Part shown: piece by piece, positions 9,634-21,284 of the stretch
Layout of the letters: each line of letters opens with the position of its first letter
Numbering within the stretch: position 1 is the stretch's first letter
Assembly: GCF_963576545.1 (NCBI RefSeq)
Contig: NC_083648.1
Span: 27,719,873 to 27,783,872 of the forward strand
Direction of reading: 5' to 3'
Source of the DNA: Limanda limanda
Taxonomy: Eukaryota > Chordata > Actinopteri > Pleuronectiformes > Pleuronectidae
DNA: 64,000 nucleotides
Notes under the pieces: model-generated
Seen by the model: the letters and a program-made list of their open reading frames with translations, nothing else
Database searches by the model: none
Told to the model about the DNA's origin: nothing
Made by a program: the position numbers and the translations under genes

Positions 9634-11875
9634 GAAGGTCGGAGAGACTTGGAAAGTGGTTGCATCTGGACTAATTTGGGTCCTGCGGATCGATTGGTAC
9701 CATCCCCGAGCTTGTACGACCTTCGGAAGAGGTCGACCGACGAAATTCCCCCAAATCTGAGGAGATATTCTTGAATAACTTTTTTTGTGAAGGTCGGAGA
9801 GACTTGCAAGTAGGCTATACCCCCACTAAATGGGGTTGCGCGCATCGATCGGTACCATCCTTGAGCTTCTCCGACTTTCGGAAGGGATAGGGTTAGGGTT
9901 AGGGATGAAAGCACATAGGAGAAAGAGATATTCTTGAATAACTTTTTTTGTGAAGGTCGGAGAGACTTGGAAAGTGGTTGCATCTGGACTAATTTGGGTC
10001 CTGCGGATCGATTGGTACCATCCCCGAGCTTGTACGACCTTCGGAAGAGGTCGACCGACGAAATTCCCCCAAATCTGAGGAGATATTCTTGAATAACTTT
10101 TTTTGTGAAGGTCGGAGAGACTTGCAAGTAGGCTCTACCCCCACTAAATGGGGTTGCGCGCATCGATCGGTACCATCCTTGAGCTTCTCCGACTTTCGGA
10201 AGGGTTAGGGTTAGGGTTAGGGATGAAAGCACATAGGAGAAAGAGATATTCTTGAATAACTTTTTTTGTGAAGGTCGGAGAGACTTGCAAGTAGGCTCTA
10301 CCCCCACTAAATGGGGTAGCGCGCATCGATCGGTACCATCCTTGAGCTTCTCCGACTTTCGGAAGGGTTAGGGTTAGGGTTAGGGATGAAAGCACATAGG
10401 AGAAAGAGATATTCTTGAATAACTTTTTTTGTGAAGGTCGGAGAGACTTGCAAGTAGGCTCTACCCCCACTAAATGGGGTTGCGCGCATCGATCGGTACC
10501 ATCCTTGAGCTTCTCCGACTTTCGGAAGGGTTAGGGTTAGGGTTAGGGATGAAAGCACATAGGAGAAAGAGATATTCTTGAATAACTTTTTTTGTGAAGG
10601 TCGGAGAGACTTGGAAAGTGGTTGCATCTGGACTAATTTGGGTCCTGCGGATCGATTGGTACCATCCCCGAGCTTGTACGACCTTCGGAAGAGGTCGACC
10701 GACGAAATTCCCCCAAATCTGAGGAGATATTCTTGAATAACTTTTTTTGTGAAGGTCGGAGAGACTTGCAAGTAGGCTCTACCCCCACTAAATGGGGTAG
10801 CGCGCATCGATCGGTACCATCCTTGAGCTTCTCCGACTTTCGGAAGGGTTAGGGTTAGGGTTAGGGATGAAAGCACATAGGAGAAAGAGATATTCTTGAA
10901 TAACTTTTTTTGTGAAGGTCGGAGAGACTTGGAAAGTGGTTGCATCTGGACTAATTTGGGTCCTGCGGATCGATTGGTACCATCCCCGAGCTTGTACGAC
11001 CTTCGGAAGAGGTCGACCGACGAAATTCCCCCAAATCTGAGGAGATATTCTTGAATAACTTTTTTTGTGAAGGTCGGAGAGACTTTCAGGTAGGCTCTAC
11101 CCCCACTAAATGGGGTAGCGCGCATCGATCGGTACCATCCTTGAGCTTCTCCGACTTTCGGAAGGGTTAGGGTTAGGGTTAGGGATGAAAGCACATAGGA
11201 GAAAGAGATATTCTTGAATAACTTTTTTTGTGAAGGTCGGAGAGACTTGCAAGTAGGCTCTACCCCCACTAAATGGGGTAGCGCGCATCGATCGGTACCA
11301 TCCTTGAGCTTCTCCGACTTTCGGAAGGGTTAGGGTTAGGGTTAGGGATGAAAGCACATAGGAGAAAGAGATATTCTTGAATAACTTTTTTTGTGAAGGT
11401 CGGAGAGACTTGGAAAGTGGTTGCATCTGAACTAATTTGGGTCCTGCGGATCGATTGGTACCATCCCCGAGCTTGTACGACCTTCGGAAGAGGTCGACCG
11501 ACGAAATTCCCCCAAATCTGAGGAGATATTCTTGAATAACTTTTTTTGTGAAGGTCGGAGAGACTTGCAAGTAGGCTCTACCCCCACTAAATGGGGTAGC
11601 GCGCATCGATCGGTACCATCCTTGAGCTTCTCCGACTTTCGGAAGGGTTAGGGTTAGGGTTAGGGATGAAAGCACATAGGAGAAAGAGATATTCTTGAAT
11701 AACTTTTTTTGTGAAGGTCGGAGAGACTTGCAAGTAGGCTCTACCCCCACTAAATGGAGTAGCGCGCATCGATCGGTACCATCCTTGAGCTTCTCCGACT
11801 TTCGGAAGGGTTAGGGTTAGGGTTAGGGATGAAAGCACATAGGAGAAAGAGATATTCTTGAATAACTTTTTTTGT
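9634..11875 (+). repeat. 14-unit tandem block, copy 2 (2,242 bp)
   Basis: Units: B9634, C9789, B9952, A10107 (A49T), A10270, A10433 (A49T), B10596, A10751, B10914, A11069 (ttcagg), A11232, B11395 (G36A), A11550, A11713 (G46A). Directly adjacent to copy 1. Confidence 0.92.
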
Positions 11876-14109
11876 GAAGGTCGGAGAGACTTGGAAAGTG
11901 GTTGCATCTGGACTAATTTGGGTCCTGCGGATCGATTGGTACCATCCCCGAGCTTGTACGACCTTCGGAAGAGGTCGACCGACGAAATTCCCCTAAATCT
12001 GAGGAGATATTCTTGAATAACTTTTTTTGTGAAGGTCGGAGAGACTTGCAAGTAGGCTCTACCCCCACTAAATGGGGTAGCGCGCATCGATCGGTACCAT
12101 CCTTGAGCTTCTCCGACTTTCGGAAGGGTTAGGGTTAGGGTTAGGGATGAAAGCACATAGGAGAAAGAGATATTCTTGAATAACTTTTTTTGTGAAGGTC
12201 GGAGAGACTTGGAAAGTGGTTGCATCTGGACTAATTTGGGTCCTGCGGATCGATTAGTACCATCCCCGAGCTTGTACGACCTTCGGAAGAGGTCGACCGA
12301 CGAAATTCCCCCAAATCTGAGGAGATATTCTTGAATAACTTTTTTTGTGAAGGTCGGAGAGACTTGCAAGTAGGCTATACCCCCACTAAATGGGGTTGCG
12401 CGCATCGATCGGTACCATCCTTGAGCTTCTCCGACTTTCGGAAGGGATAGGGTTAGGGTTAGGGATGAAAGCACATAGGAGAAAGAGATATTCTTGAATA
12501 ACTTTTTTTGTGAAGGTCGGAGAGACTTGGAAAGTGGTTGCATCTGGACTAATTTGGGTCCTGCAGATCGATTGGTACCATCCCCGAGCTTGTACGACCT
12601 TCGGAAGAGGTCGACCGACGAAATTCCCCCAAATCTGAGGAGATATTCTTGAATAACTTTTTTTGTGAAGGTCGGAGAGACTTGCAAGTAGGCTCTACCC
12701 CCACTAAATGGGGTTGCGCGCATCGATCGGTACCATCCTTGAGCTTCTCCGACTTTCGGAAGGGTTAGGGTTAGGGTTAGGGATGAAAGCACATAGGAGA
12801 AAGAGATATTCTTGAATAACTTTTTTTGTGAAGGTCGGAGAGACTTGCAAGTAGGCTCTACCCCCACTAAATGGAGTAGCGCGCATCGATCGGTACCATC
12901 CTTGAGCTTCTCCGACTTTCGGAAGGGTTAGGGTTAGGGTTAGGGATGAAAGCACATAGGAGAAAGAGATATTCTTGAATAACTTTTTTTGTGAAGGTCG
13001 GAGAGACTTGGAAAGTGGTTGCATCTGGACTAATTTGGGTCCTGCGGATCGATTGGTACCATCCCCGAGCTTGTACGACCTTCGGAAGAGGTCGACCGAC
13101 GAAATTCCCCCAAATCTGAGGAGATATTCTTGAATAACTTTTTTTGTGAAGGTCGGAGAGACTTGCAAGTAGGCTCTACCCCCACTAAATGGGGTAGCGC
13201 GCATCGATCGGTACCATCCTTGAGCTTCTCCGACTTTCGGAAGGGTTAGGGTTAGGGTTAGGGATGAAAGCACATAGGAGAAAGAGATATTCTTGAATAA
13301 CTTTTTTTGTGAAGGTCGGAGAGACTTGGAAAGTGGTTGCATCTGGACTAATTTGGGTCCTGCAGATCGATTGGTACCATCCCCGAGCTTGTACGACCTT
13401 CGGAAGAGGTCGACCGACGAAATTCCCCCAAATCTGAGGAGATATTCTTGAATAACTTTTTTTGTGAAGGTCGGAGAGACTTGCAAGTAGGCTATACCCC
13501 CACTAAATGGGGTTGCGCGCATCGATCGGTACCATCCTTGAGCTTCTCCGACTTTCGGAAGGGATAGGGTTAGGGTTAGGGATGAAAGCACATAGGAGAA
13601 AGAGATATTCTTGAATAACTTTTTTTGTGAAGGTCGGAGAGACTTGGAAAGTGGTTGCATCTGGACTAATTTGGGTCCTGCGGATCGATTGGTACCATCC
13701 CCGAGCTTGTACGACCTTCGGAAGAGGTCGACCGACGAAATTCCCCCAAATCTGAGGAGATATTCTTGAATAACTTTTTTTGTGAAGGTCGGAGAGACTT
13801 GCAAGTAGGCTCTACCCCCACTAAATGGGGTTGCGCGCATCGATCGGTACCATCCTTGAGCTTCTCCGACTTTCGGAAGGGTTAGGGTTAGGGTTAGGGA
13901 TGAAAGCACATAGGAGAAAGAGATATTCTTGAATAACTTTTTTTGTGAAGGTCGGAGAGACTTGCATGTAGGCTCTACCCCCACTAAATGGGGTAGCGCG
14001 CATCGATCGGTACCATCCTTGAGCTTCTCCGACTTTCGGAAGGGTTAGGGTTAGGGTTAGGGATGAAAGCACATAGGAGAAAGAGATATTCTTGAATAAC
14101 TTTTTTTGT
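11876..14109 (+). repeat. Two tandem 7-mers B-A-B-C-B-A-A (2 x 1,117 bp)
   Basis: First 7-mer: B11876 (C119T), A12031, B12194 (G63A), C12349, B12512 (G54A), A12667 (A49T), A12830 (G46A). Second: B12993, A13148, B13311 (G54A), C13466, B13629, A13784 (A49T), A13947 (A21T, catgtagg). Both are exactly 1,117 bp. This is the characteristic higher-order unit of the left domain and recurs at 15229, 16346, 22092 and 23209. Confidence 0.92.
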
Positions 14110-15228
14110 GAAGGTCGGAGAGACTTGCAAGTAGGCTCTACCCCCACTAAATGGGGTTGCGCACATCGATCGGTACCATCCTTGAGCTTCTCCGACTTTC
14201 GGAAGGGTTAGGGTTAGGGATGAAAGCACATAGGAGAAAGAGATATTCTTGAATAACTTTTTTTGTGAAGGTCGGAGAGACTTGGAAAGTGGTTGCATCT
14301 GGACTAATTTGGGTCCTGCGGATCGATTGGTACCATCCCCGAGCTTGTACGACCTTCGGAAGAGGTCGACCGACGAAATTCCCCCAAATCTGAGGAGATA
14401 TTCTTGAATAACTTTTTTTGTGAAGGTCGGAGAGACTTGCAAGTAGGCTCTACCCCCACTAAATGGGGTAGCGCGCATCGATCGGTACCATCCTTGAGCT
14501 TCTCCGACTTTCGGAAGGGTTAGGGTTAGGGTTAGGGATGAAAGCACATAGGAGAAAGAGATATTCTTGAATAACTTTTTTTGTGAAGGTCGGAGAGACT
14601 TGCAAGTAGGCTCTACCCCCACTAAATGGGGTAGCGCGCATCGATCGGTACCATCCTTGAGCTTCTCCGACTTTCGGAAGGGTTAGGGTTAGGGTTAGGG
14701 ATGAAAGCACATAGGAGAAAGAGATATTCTTGAATAACTTTTTTTGTGAAGGTCGGAGAGACTTGGAAAGTGGTTGCATCTGAACTAATTTGGGTCCTGC
14801 GGATCGATTGGTACCATCCCCGAGCTTGTACGACCTTCGGAAGAGGTCGACCGACGAAATTCCCCCAAATCTGAGGAGATATTCTTGAATAACTTTTTTT
14901 GTGAAGGTCGGAGAGACTTGCAAGTAGGCTCTACCCCCACTAAATGGGGTAGCGCGCATCGATCGGTACCATCCTTGAGCTTCTCCGACTTTCGGAAGGG
15001 TTAGGGTTAGGGTTAGGGATGAAAGCACATAGGAGAAAGAGATATTCTTGAATAACTTTTTTTGTGAAGGTCGGAGAGACTTGCAAGTAGGCTCTACCCC
15101 CACTAAATGGAGTAGCGCGCATCGATCGGTACCATCCTTGAGCTTCTCCGACTTTCGGAAGGGTTAGGGTTAGGGTTAGGGATGAAAGCACATAGGAGAA
15201 AGAGATATTCTTGAATAACTTTTTTTGT
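14110..15228 (+). repeat. Mixed A-rich block
   Basis: Units: A2 14110 (A49T and G54A, the only gcgcaca unit seen left of 24.3 kb), B14267, A14422, A14585, B14748 (G36A), A14903, A15066 (G46A). Confidence 0.9.
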
Positions 15229-17136
15229 GAAGGTCGGAGAGACTTGGAAAGTGGTTGCATCTGGACTAATTTGGGTCCTGCGGATCGATTGGTACCATCC
15301 CCGAGCTTGTACGACCTTCGGAAGAGGTCGACCGACGAAATTCCCCCAAATCTGAGGAGATATTCTTGAATAACTTTTTTTGTGAAGGTCGGAGAGACTT
15401 GCAAGTAGGCTCTACCCCCACTAAATGGGGTAGCGCGCATCGATCGGTACCATCCTTGAGCTTCTCCGACTTTCGGAAGGGTTAGGGTTAGGGTTAGGGA
15501 TGAAAGCACATAGGAGAAAGAGATATTCTTGAATAACTTTTTTTGTGAAGGTCGGAGAGACTTGGAAAGTGGTTGCATCTGGACTAATTTGGGTCCTGCG
15601 GATCGATTAGTACCATCCCCGAGCTTGTACGACCTTTGGAAGAGGTCGACCGACGAAATTCCCCCAAATCTGAGGAGATATTCTTGAATAACTTTTTTTG
15701 TGAAGGTCGGAGAGACTTGCAAGTAGGCTATACCCCCACTAAATGGGGTTGCGCGCATCGATCGGTACCATCCTTGAGCTTCTCCGACTTTCGGAAGGGA
15801 TAGGGTTAGGGTTAGGGATGAAAGCACATAGGAGAAAGAGATATTCTTGAATAACTTTTTTTGTGAAGGTCGGAGAGACTTGGAAAGTGGTTGCATCTGG
15901 ACTAATTTGGGTCCTGCAGATCGATTGGTACCATCCCCGAGCTTGTACGACCTTCGGAAGAGGTCGACCGACGAAATTCCCCCAAATCTGAGGAGATATT
16001 CTTGAATAACTTTTTTTGTGAAGGTCGGAGAGACTTGCAAGTAGGCTCTACCCCCACTAAATGGGGTTGCGCGCATCGATCGGTACCATCCTTGAGCTTC
16101 TCCGACTTTCGGAAGGGTTAGGGTTAGGGTTAGGGATGAAAGCACATAGGAGAAAGAGATATTCTTGAATAACTTTTTTTGTGAAGGTCGGAGAGACTTG
16201 CAAGTAGGCTCTACCCCCACTAAATGGAGTAGCGCGCATCGATCGGTACCATCCTTGAGCTTCTCCGACTTTCGGAAGGGTTAGGGTTAGGGTTAGGGAT
16301 GAAAGCACATAGGAGAAAGAGATATTCTTGAATAACTTTTTTTGTGAAGGTCGGAGAGACTTGGAAAGTGGTTGCATCTGGACTAATTTGGGTCCTGCGG
16401 ATCGATTGGTACCATCCCCGAGCTTGTACGACCTTCGGAAGAGGTCGACCGACGAAATTCCCCCAAATCTGAGGAGATATTCTTGAATAACTTTTTTTGT
16501 GAAGGTCGGAGAGACTTGCAAGTAGGCTCTACCCCCACTAAATGGGGTAGCGCGCATCGATCGGTACCATCCTTGAGCTTCTCCGACTTTCGGAAGGGTT
16601 AGGGTTAGGGTTAGGGATGAAAGCACATAGGAGAAAGAGATATTCTTGAATAACTTTTTTTGTGAAGGTCGGAGAGACTTGGAAAGTGGTTGCATCTGGA
16701 CTAATTTGGGTCCTGCAGATCGATTGGTACCATCCCCGAGCTTGTACGACCTTCGGAAGAGGTCGACCGACGAAATTCCCCCAAATCTGAGGAGATATTC
16801 TTGAATAACTTTTTTTGTGAAGGTCGGAGAGACTTGCAAGTAGGCTATACCCCCACTAAATGGGGTTGCGCGCATCGATCGGTACCATCCTTGAGCTTCT
16901 CCGACTTTCGGAAGGGATAGGGTTAGGGTTAGGGATGAAAGCACATAGGAGAAAGAGATATTCTTGAATAACTTTTTTTGTGAAGGTCGGAGAGACTTGG
17001 AAAGTGGTTGCATCTGGACTAATTTGGGTCCTGCGGATCGATTGGTACCATCCCCGAGCTTGTACGACCTTCGGAAGAGGTCGACCGACGAAATTCCCCC
17101 AAATCTGAGGAGATATTCTTGAATAACTTTTTTTGT
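15229..17136 (+). repeat. 7-mer B-A-B-C-B-A-A followed by B-A-B-C-B
   Basis: Units: B15229, A15384, B15547 (G63A, with a private ctttgg), C15702, B15865 (G54A), A16020 (A49T), A16183 (G46A), B16346, A16501, B16664 (G54A), C16819, B16982. Matches 3586-5805 apart from one extra dimer there. Confidence 0.9.
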
Positions 17137-17933
17137 GAAGGTCGGAGAGACTTGCAAGTAGGCTCTACCCCCACTAAATGGGGTAGCGCGCATCGATCAG
17201 TACCATCCTTGAGCTTCTCCGACTTTCGGAAGGGTTAGGGTTAGGGTTAGGGATGAAAGCACATAGGAGAAAGAGATATTCTTGAATAACTTTTTTTGTG
17301 AAGGTCGGAGAGACTTGCAAGTAGGCTCTACCCCCACTAAATGGGGTAGCGCGCATCGATCGGTACCATCCTTGAGCTTCTCCGACTTTCGGAAGGGTTA
17401 GGGTTAGGGATGAAAGCACATAGGAGAAAGAGATATTCTTGAATAACTTTTTTTGTGAAGGTCGGAGAGACTTGCAAGTAGGCTCTACCCCCACTAAATG
17501 GCGTAGCGCGCATCGATCGGTACCATCCTTGAGCTTCTCCGACTTTCGGAAGGGTTAGGGTTAGGGATGAAAGCACATAGGAGAAAGAGATATTCTTGAA
17601 TAACTTTTTTTGTGAAGGTCGGAGAGACTTGCAAGTAGGCTCTACCCCCACTAAATGGGGTAGCGCGCATCGATCGGTACCATCCTTGAGCTTCTCCGAC
17701 TTTCGGAAGGGTTAGGGTTAGGGATGAAAGCACATAGGAGAAAGAGATATTCTTGAATAACTTTTTTTGTGAAGGTCGGAGAGACTTGCAAGTAGGCTCT
17801 ACCCCCACTAAATGGGGTAGCGCGCATCGATCGGTACCATCCTTGAGCTTCTCCGACTTTCGGAAGGGTTAGGGTTAGGGTTAGGGATGAAAGCACATAG
17901 GAGAAAGAGATATTCTTGAATAACTTTTTTTGT
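17137..17933 (+). repeat. Run of five A-type units, copy 3
   Basis: Units: A17137 (G63A), A2 17300, A2 17457 (G46C), A2 17614, A17771. Same markers as copies 1 and 2, offset 11,331 bp from copy 2. Confidence 0.92.
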
Positions 17934-20330
17934 GAAGGTCGGAGAGACTTGGAAAGTGGTTGCATCTGGACTAATTTGGGTCCTGCGGATCGATTGGTAC
18001 CATCCCCGAGCTTGTACGACCTTCGGAAGAGGTCGACCGACGAAATTCCCCCAAATCTGAGGAGATATTCTTGAATAACTTTTTTTGTGAAGGTCGGAGA
18101 GACTTGCAAGTAGGCTATACCCCCACTAAATGGGGTTGCGCGCATCGATCGGTACCATCCTTGAGCTTCTCCGACTTTCGGAAGGGATAGGGTTAGGGTT
18201 AGGGATGAAAGCACATAGGAGAAAGAGATATTCTTGAATAACTTTTTTTGTGAAGGTCGGAGAGACTTGGAAAGTGGTTGCATCTGGACTAATTTGGGTC
18301 CTGCGGATCGATTGGTACCATCCCCGAGCTTGTACGACCTTCGGAAGAGGTCGACCGACGAAATTCCCCCAAATCTGAGGAGATATTCTTGAATAACTTT
18401 TTTTGTGAAGGTCGGAGAGACTTGCAAGTAGGCTCTACCCCCACTAAATGGGGTTGCGCGCATCGATCGGTACCATCCTTGAGCTTCTCCGACTTTCGGA
18501 AGGGTTAGGGTTAGGGTTAGGGATGAAAGCACATAGGAGAAAGAGATATTCTTGAATAACTTTTTTTGTGAAGGTCGGAGAGACTTGCAAGTAGGCTCTA
18601 CCCCCACTAAATGGGGTAGCGCGCATCGATCGGTACCATCCTTGAGCTTCTCCGACTTTCGGAAGGGTTAGGGTTAGGGTTAGGGATGAAAGCACATAGG
18701 AGAAAGAGATATTCTTGAATAACTTTTTTTGTGAAGGTCGGAGAGACTTGCAAGTAGGCTCTACCCCCACTAAATGGGGTTGCGCGCATCGATCGGTACC
18801 ATCCTTGAGCTTCTCCGACTTTCGGAAGGGTTAGGGTTAGGGTTAGGGATGAAAGCACATAGGAGAAAGAGATATTCTTGAATAACTTTTTTTGTGAAGG
18901 TCGGAGAGACTTGGAAAGTGGTTGCATCTGGACTAATTTGGGTCCTGCGGATCGATTGGTACCATCCCCGAGCTTGTACGACCTTCGGAAGAGGTCGACC
19001 GACGAAATTCCCCCAAATCTGAGGAGATATTCTTGAATAACTTTTTTTGTGAAGGTCGGAGAGACTTGCAAGTAGGCTCTACCCCCACTAAATGGGGTAG
19101 CGCGCATCGATCGGTACCATCCTTGAGCTTCTCCGACTTTCGGAAGGGTTAGGGTTAGGGTTAGGGATGAAAGCACATAGGAGAAAGAGATATTCTTGAA
19201 TAACTTTTTTTGTGAAGGTCGGAGAGACTTGGAAAGTGGTTGCATCTGGACTAATTTGGGTCCTGCGGATCGATTGGTACCATCCCCGAGCTTGTACGAC
19301 CTTCGGAAGAGGTCGACCGACGAAATTCCCCCAAATCTGAGGAGATATTCTTGAATAACTTTTTTTGTGAAGGTCGGAGAGACTTTCAGGTAGGCTCTAC
19401 CCCCACTAAATGGGGTAGCGCGCATCGATCGGTACCATCCTTGAGCTTCTCCGACTTTCGGAAGGGTTAGGGTTAGGGTTAGGGATGAAAGCACATAGGA
19501 GAAAGAGATATTCTTGAATAACTTTTTTTGTGAAGGTCGGAGAGACTTGCAAGTAGGCTCTACCCCCACTAAATGGGGTAGCGCGCATCGATCGGTACCA
19601 TCCTTGAGCTTCTCCGACTTTCGGAAGGGTTAGGGTTAGGGTTAGGGATGAAAGCACATAGGAGAAAGAGATATTCTTGAATAACTTTTTTTGTGAAGGT
19701 CGGAGAGACTTGGAAAGTGGTTGCATCTGAACTAATTTGGGTCCTGCGGATCGATTGGTACCATCCCCGAGCTTGTACGACCTTCGGAAGAGGTCGACCG
19801 ACGAAATTCCCCCAAATCTGAGGAGATATTCTTGAATAACTTTTTTTGTGAAGGTCGGAGAGACTTGCAAGTAGGCTCTACCCCCACTAAATGGGGTAGC
19901 GCGCATCGATCGGTACCATCCTTGAGCTTCTCCGACTTTCGGAAGGGTTAGGGTTAGGGTTAGGGATGAAAGCACATAGGAGAAAGAGATATTCTTGAAT
20001 AACTTTTTTTGTGAAGGTCGGAGAGACTTGCAAGTAGGCTCTACCCCCACTAAATGGAGTAGCGCGCATCGATCGGTACCATCCTTGAGCTTCTCCGACT
20101 TTCGGAAGGGTTAGGGTTAGGGTTAGGGATGAAAGCACATAGGAGAAAGAGATATTCTTGAATAACTTTTTTTGTGAAGGTCGGAGAGACTTGGAAAGTG
20201 GTTGCATCTGGACTAATTTGGGTCCTGCGGATCGATTGGTACCATCCCCGAGCTTGTACGACCTTCGGAAGAGGTCGACCGACGAAATTCCCCCAAATCT
20301 GAGGAGATATTCTTGAATAACTTTTTTTGT
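17934..20330 (+). repeat. Dispersed copy of 7,398-9,788
   Basis: Units: B17934, C18089, B18252, A18407 (A49T), A18570, A18733 (A49T), B18896, A19051, B19214, A19369 (ttcagg), A19532, B19695 (G36A), A19850, A20013 (G46A), B20176. Marker order is identical to 7398-9788 at an offset of 10,536-10,542 bp. Correspondence ends after B20176. Confidence 0.9.
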
Positions 20331-21284
20331 GAAGGTCGGAGAGACTTGCAAGTAGGCTCTACCCCCACTAAATGGGGTAGCGCGCATCGATCGGTACCAT
20401 CCTTGAGCTTCTCCGACTTTCGGAAGGGTTAGGGTTAGGGTTAGGGATGAAAGCACATAGGAGAAAGAGATATTCTTGAATAACTTTTTTTGTGAAGGTC
20501 GGAGAGACTTGGAAAGTGGTTGCATCTGGACTAATTTGGGTCCTGCGGATCGATTAGTACCATCCCCGAGCTTGTACGACCTTCGGAAGAGGTCGACCGA
20601 CGAAATTCCCCCAAATCTGAGGAGATATTCTTGAATAACTTTTTTTGTGAAGGTCGGAGAGACTTGCAAGTAGGCTATACCCCCACTAAATGGGGTTGCG
20701 CGCATCGATCGGTACCATCCTTGAGCTTCTCCGACTTTCGGAAGGGATAGGGTTAGGGTTAGGGATGAAAGCACATAGGAGAAAGAGATATTCTTGAATA
20801 ACTTTTTTTGTGAAGGTCGGAGAGACTTGGAAAGTGGTTGCATCTGGACTAATTTGGGTCCTGCAGATCGATTGGTACCATCCCCGAGCTTGTACGACCT
20901 TCGGAAGAGGTCGACCGACGAAATTCCCCCAAATCTGAGGAGATATTCTTGAATAACTTTTTTTGTGAAGGTCGGAGAGACTTGCAAGTAGGCTCTACCC
21001 CCACTAAATGGGGTAGCGCGCATCGATCGGTACCATCCTTGAGCTTCTCCGACTTTCGGAAGGGTTAGGGTTAGGGTTAGGGATGAAAGCACATAGGAGA
21101 AAGAGATATTCTTGAATAACTTTTTTTGTGAAGGTCGGAGAGACTTGGAAAGTGGTTGCATCTGGACTAATTTGGGTCCTGCGGATCGATTGGTACCATC
21201 CCCGAGCTTGTACGACCTTCGGAAGAGGTCGACCGACGAAATTCCCCCAAATCTGAGGAGATATTCTTGAATAACTTTTTTTGT
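20331..21284 (+). repeat. Junction block A-B-C-B-A-B
   Basis: Units: A20331, B20494 (G63A), C20649, B20812 (G54A), A20967, B21130. Units 20176-20966 match 11876-12666. A20967 has A at offset 49 where its counterpart 12667 has T. From B21130 the match switches to 10914 onward, so this block holds an exchange junction near 20,967-21,130. Confidence 0.88.
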
